In this document: positions 61,461 through 64,000 of the stretch, in pieces
Position numbering within the stretch: the stretch's first letter is position 1
Layout of the letters: each line of letters starts with the position of its first letter
Source: Burhinus oedicnemus
Taxonomy: Eukaryota; Chordata; Aves; Charadriiformes; Burhinidae
Assembly: GCA_008921705.1 (NCBI GenBank)
Contig: VFFE01005906.1
Location: 160,548-224,547 of the forward strand
Direction: 5' to 3'
DNA: 64,000 bases
The notes under the pieces: model-generated
Told to the model about the DNA's origin: nothing
Databases searched by the model: none
The model's input: the letters and a program-made list of their open reading frames with translations, nothing else
Position numbers and translations under genes: made by a program

Positions 61461-63378
61461 ACAGCTTCTGTCTCTTTAACCTTCCTGTGGCTCTCCAAAA
61501 ACAGGAGTAACCATTGCTTTACAGGAGGGCAATGTAATGCTTAATGTTTGCTTTGAGATCCTTAGGAGTATCTAGGAGCAGCTCTCTATCTAGTTATAAA
61601 TGTTTACAATAAGTATACTAGTGAATATGGAAGAGTCTGTTGGTTTTGTAAGACCTAGAAAGCTTACTGTTTTGCATAGCAAGCATCCTTCTTCAGCTGT
61701 TCTTTTTATTTCTTTTATAAAAAAACATCTTGAAGGACATAATATTTCACAGTGGAGTACATCATATTTGAGTGCAGTAGAGGTAGAGGAGGAAAAAGTG
61801 GATTTTGAAATAGATTTCTTTTTCCTGATAATTAAAAAATAAAAATTTCCACATGCTTAAGATTACACTTTTTAAATGTGACAGTTGTTACCACTAGTGA
61901 AGCAAATAGTTTCCAATAAGGGGAATATATATGTTACTGCATATGTCTAAGTAGCATAGTTCATAATGGAGGATGTTTTCACTGTCTATTTTTACTGATA
62001 GGAAAGAGCTTCGATCTGTTCTGGAAATTTCCCTGTAGTCTGTCCTATGCAGAGCACTTTGCAGTGCTGTTGCATTGCCTGCAGCATTGCCGATCTTGCC
62101 ACATTGCTCCAAATTCTGCTTGTTGGTTTGTTGGTGTGTGTTTGGTTTTTTTTTTTTTGTTATTTTTTAATTAAACACAAATATGTATACTAGACTACTC
62201 AAGACAGTCCTTGTGGGTAGCACCCATCAGAAACTCTTAGGTACACTTAGCTAGCACCTTCTGCTTGCTATCCAGTGTGTTGAAAAATGTAACCATATGA
62301 AATGGGTATGTCTGCACATGCACCCACAAACAGGCTTGCACACCAAGGAGAACTTTCAGTCTTTATTTTAAATAGTGATACATGCAAACATCAGCAGCCT
62401 CATTTATTTCTCTTTTATAAGTAAAGCCTATCTAATCATTTTGAGCAAATTTAATAATTATGTGTAATGACTGAATTAGGGCTATAATTTAAGGAAAAAG
62501 GAGTTGATTCCTTGAAATGTTTGTCTTATCATTTAATTGAAAAGTAACTTCTTTCCCCCTCCTACTTAGGCTAAATGAGCCCCATGTACTATCTCAGCCC
62601 CTTTGAAGTTAAGTGTCCTGTAGACACTCCACTTGCTAATATTGGGAAAGGAAATAGAAGTGAGTTAGAGGAGGTTAGCAGTATTTTTTTTTTTTTGGCG
62701 TTGTTTTTCTGTAAGTGGGCAGCCATGACGATAGCTGCATTTTCAGAGTGTAGGAGCATCTGGAGCTTTGCTTATTGGTGACCTTCAAAAATTGTTTTGA
62801 TTTCTGAGTTTAGGCACCTGCTCTTTAAAAATGTTTACTATTTCTGTTGCTCTGTAGTGTTACTATAAAATACAAATATAATAATTGCATAGACTTAACT
62901 GGCAGGTGCTCTGATCTTCCTGAATAGAACTGCAAAGAATTTTTATCTAATTATGTTGTGCTATCTGGGTATATTGCTTATTGGAAAGGCTGGGGGTTTA
63001 GTCACCACTTGTACTCCCATTATTATGAAAAAGTGCCAGAGATTCATCTACCTTTTTCTTCTCGTTAAGAAGATAGTGTAATGCTAATTACGGAGGAGAT
63101 ACCTGAAAAATCCTTCCGCATCTTCCTGTTGAGCCCTGCTCTGGGTACTGGCCTAGGCACCCAGACCCATCCGGAGCTACCTCATGAGTGAACCTGTGCC
63201 CAGCCCTGGACAGAGCTGCTTGAATGGATGTGTAAGTGTTCTCTCTGTTAAGCAGATCGTAAGTGCTTGACTCTGAGAGGCACTGTCCTTTCGGAGGGAG
63301 ATTTTTCCTTCTTTCATTGCCCCATTCCTTGTGTTGTGCTCAGATACCTTCCTGTCTTCATCTCCCCCATACCAAGGA
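61461..63378. other. No gene recognised upstream of the second CR1
   Basis: AT-rich unique sequence with the G/T tract at 62.12 kb and a T run near 62,685. Short frames only. Confidence 0.65.
62120..62170 (+). repeat. G/T low-complexity tract with AT end
   Basis: TTGG and TTTG units give way to T12, then GTTATTTTTTAATT. Same style as the tracts at 2.0 and 21.8 kb. Confidence 0.9.
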
Positions 63379-64000
63379 TTCATAGAATCATAGAATGGTT
63401 TACGTTGGAAGGGACCTTAAAGATCATCTAGTTCCAAGCCCCCTGCCATGGGCAAGAACACCTCCCACTAGACCAGATTGCTCAAAGCCTCGTCCAACCT
63501 GGCCTTGAACACTTCCAGGGATGGGGCCTGCACAGCTTCCCTGGGCAACCTCTTCCAGTGCCTCACCACCCTCAGAGTGAAAAATTTCTTCCTGAGATCT
63601 ATTCCAAGACTACCCTCTTCCAGTTTGAAGCCATTACCCCTTGTCCTATCACTACATGCCCTTATAAAAAGTCCCTCTCCAGCTTTCTTGTAGGCCCCCT
63701 TCAGATACTGGAAGGCTGCTATAAGGTCTCCACAGAGCCTTCTCTTCTCCAGGCTGAACAACCCCAACTCTCTCAGCCTGTCCTCATAGCAGAGGTGCTC
63801 CAGCCCTCTGGTCATCTTCATGGTCCTTGTCTGGACCTGCTCCAACAGGTCCATGTCCTTCTTCTGTTTGGGGTTCCAGAGCTGGACACAGTATTCCAGG
63901 TGGGGTATCACAAGAGCAGAGTAGAGGGGCAGAATCACCTCCCTCGACCTGCTGGCCACACTTCTTTTGATGCAGCCCAGGATATGGTTGGCCTTCTGGG
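63379..64000 (-). mobile_element. CR1 LINE, 3' portion, better preserved, runs off the window
   Basis: A second CR1 element lies on the minus strand. Its 3' terminus is at about 63,379, where two units of the terminal 8-bp repeat are seen on the + strand as 'tcatagaatcatagaatgg'. Next come the short 3' UTR with its 'gatcatctag' block near 63,422 and the open reverse-transcriptase frame, which continues past the right edge, so the true 5' end is unknown. The sequence is closer to what I recall of CR1 consensus copies than the 38.4-kb element, and its frame is still open, which implies a younger insertion. The two copies are in opposite orientation about 24 kb apart. Confidence 0.96.
63468..64000 (-). 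CDS. CR1 ORF2 reverse transcriptase, C-terminal part (partial)
   Basis: An open frame runs from the right window edge (first full codon at 63,998) down to a stop at 63,468, at least 176 codons with no interruption. It encodes the C-terminal end of the CR1 endonuclease/reverse transcriptase. Readable landmarks in order are '[20 protein letters not shown]', '[12 protein letters not shown]', '[20 protein letters not shown]', '[16 protein letters not shown]', '[14 protein letters not shown]' and '[20 protein letters not shown]'. The catalytic reverse-transcriptase motif (F/YADD) would lie upstream, outside the window. Any start codon within this piece is arbitrary because the protein clearly continues off the edge. 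It is a transposon protein, most likely part of a 5'-truncated, non-autonomous copy. Confidence 0.9.
   Translation of the reverse strand, partial: QKANHILGCIKRSVASRSREVILPLYSALVIPHLEYCVQLWNPKQKKDMDLLEQVQTRTMKMTRGLEHLCYEDRLRELGLFSLEKRRLCGDLIAAFQYLKGAYKKAGEGLFIRACSDRTRGNGFKLEEGSLGIDLRKKFFTLRVVRHWKRLPREAVQAPSLEVFKARLDEALSNLV

Noticed and set aside
1..64000. CRISPR arrays, operons, tRNA or rRNA genes
   Set aside because: No regularly spaced direct repeats, no tRNA A/B-box pairs with cloverleaf arms that I could fold by eye, and no rRNA signature; the sequence is vertebrate nuclear DNA.

Overview
This window looks like non-coding nuclear DNA from a bird. The case rests on repeats. Two CR1 LINE 3' portions are present: a diverged one on the + strand at about 38.40-39.42 kb, and a better-preserved one on the - strand from about 63.38 kb to the window edge. 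There is also a solo-LTR-like sequence at about 5.82-6.40 kb that I recognise as a common avian endogenous-retrovirus LTR type. Degraded MIR/L2-like fragments are scattered through the rest. Nothing bacterial, organellar or viral-genome-like is seen. The species cannot be named from the sequence.

Layout: 0-5.8 kb is unique AT-leaning DNA with a 117-bp G/T tract at 2.0 kb and an A/C tract at 4.4 kb. The LTR follows at 5.8-6.4 kb, then a MIR-like fragment at 6.6 kb. From 7 to 38 kb is mostly unique sequence with homopolymers, one TA/TG microsatellite at 20.3 kb, purine-rich DNA at 25.75 kb, MIR-like fragments at 31.1 and 36.0 kb, and several homeodomain-motif clusters that could be conserved enhancers (16.7, 22.1-22.5, 28.1, 36.8 kb). 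The first CR1 is at 38.4-39.4 kb with a MIR-like fragment just downstream. From 39.6 to 60 kb is again mostly unique, with MIR-like fragments at 45.2, 46.4 and 49.2 kb, a cluster of G runs at 44.1 kb and a 27-T run at 54.75 kb. The 60.3-61.5 kb stretch holds an old CR1/L3-like fragment and then a CpG-richer interval with a tandem TAAT-core 12-mer. The second CR1 closes the window.

No protein-coding gene of the host can be supported. The only open frame with recognisable protein similarity is the C-terminal part of the CR1 reverse-transcriptase ORF at 63.47-64.00 kb. All other open frames are short, lack recognisable domains and overlap on both strands, as expected by chance in low-stop or repeat sequence. 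The window is most likely part of a long intron or an intergenic region. The best single hint of a host exon is a 134-nt interval at 25,354-25,487. It has a branch-point-like motif, acceptor and donor, and one frame stays open across it and closes at the first intronic codon. I found no convincing novel multi-gene system; the items most worth checking are this candidate exon and the putative regulatory clusters.
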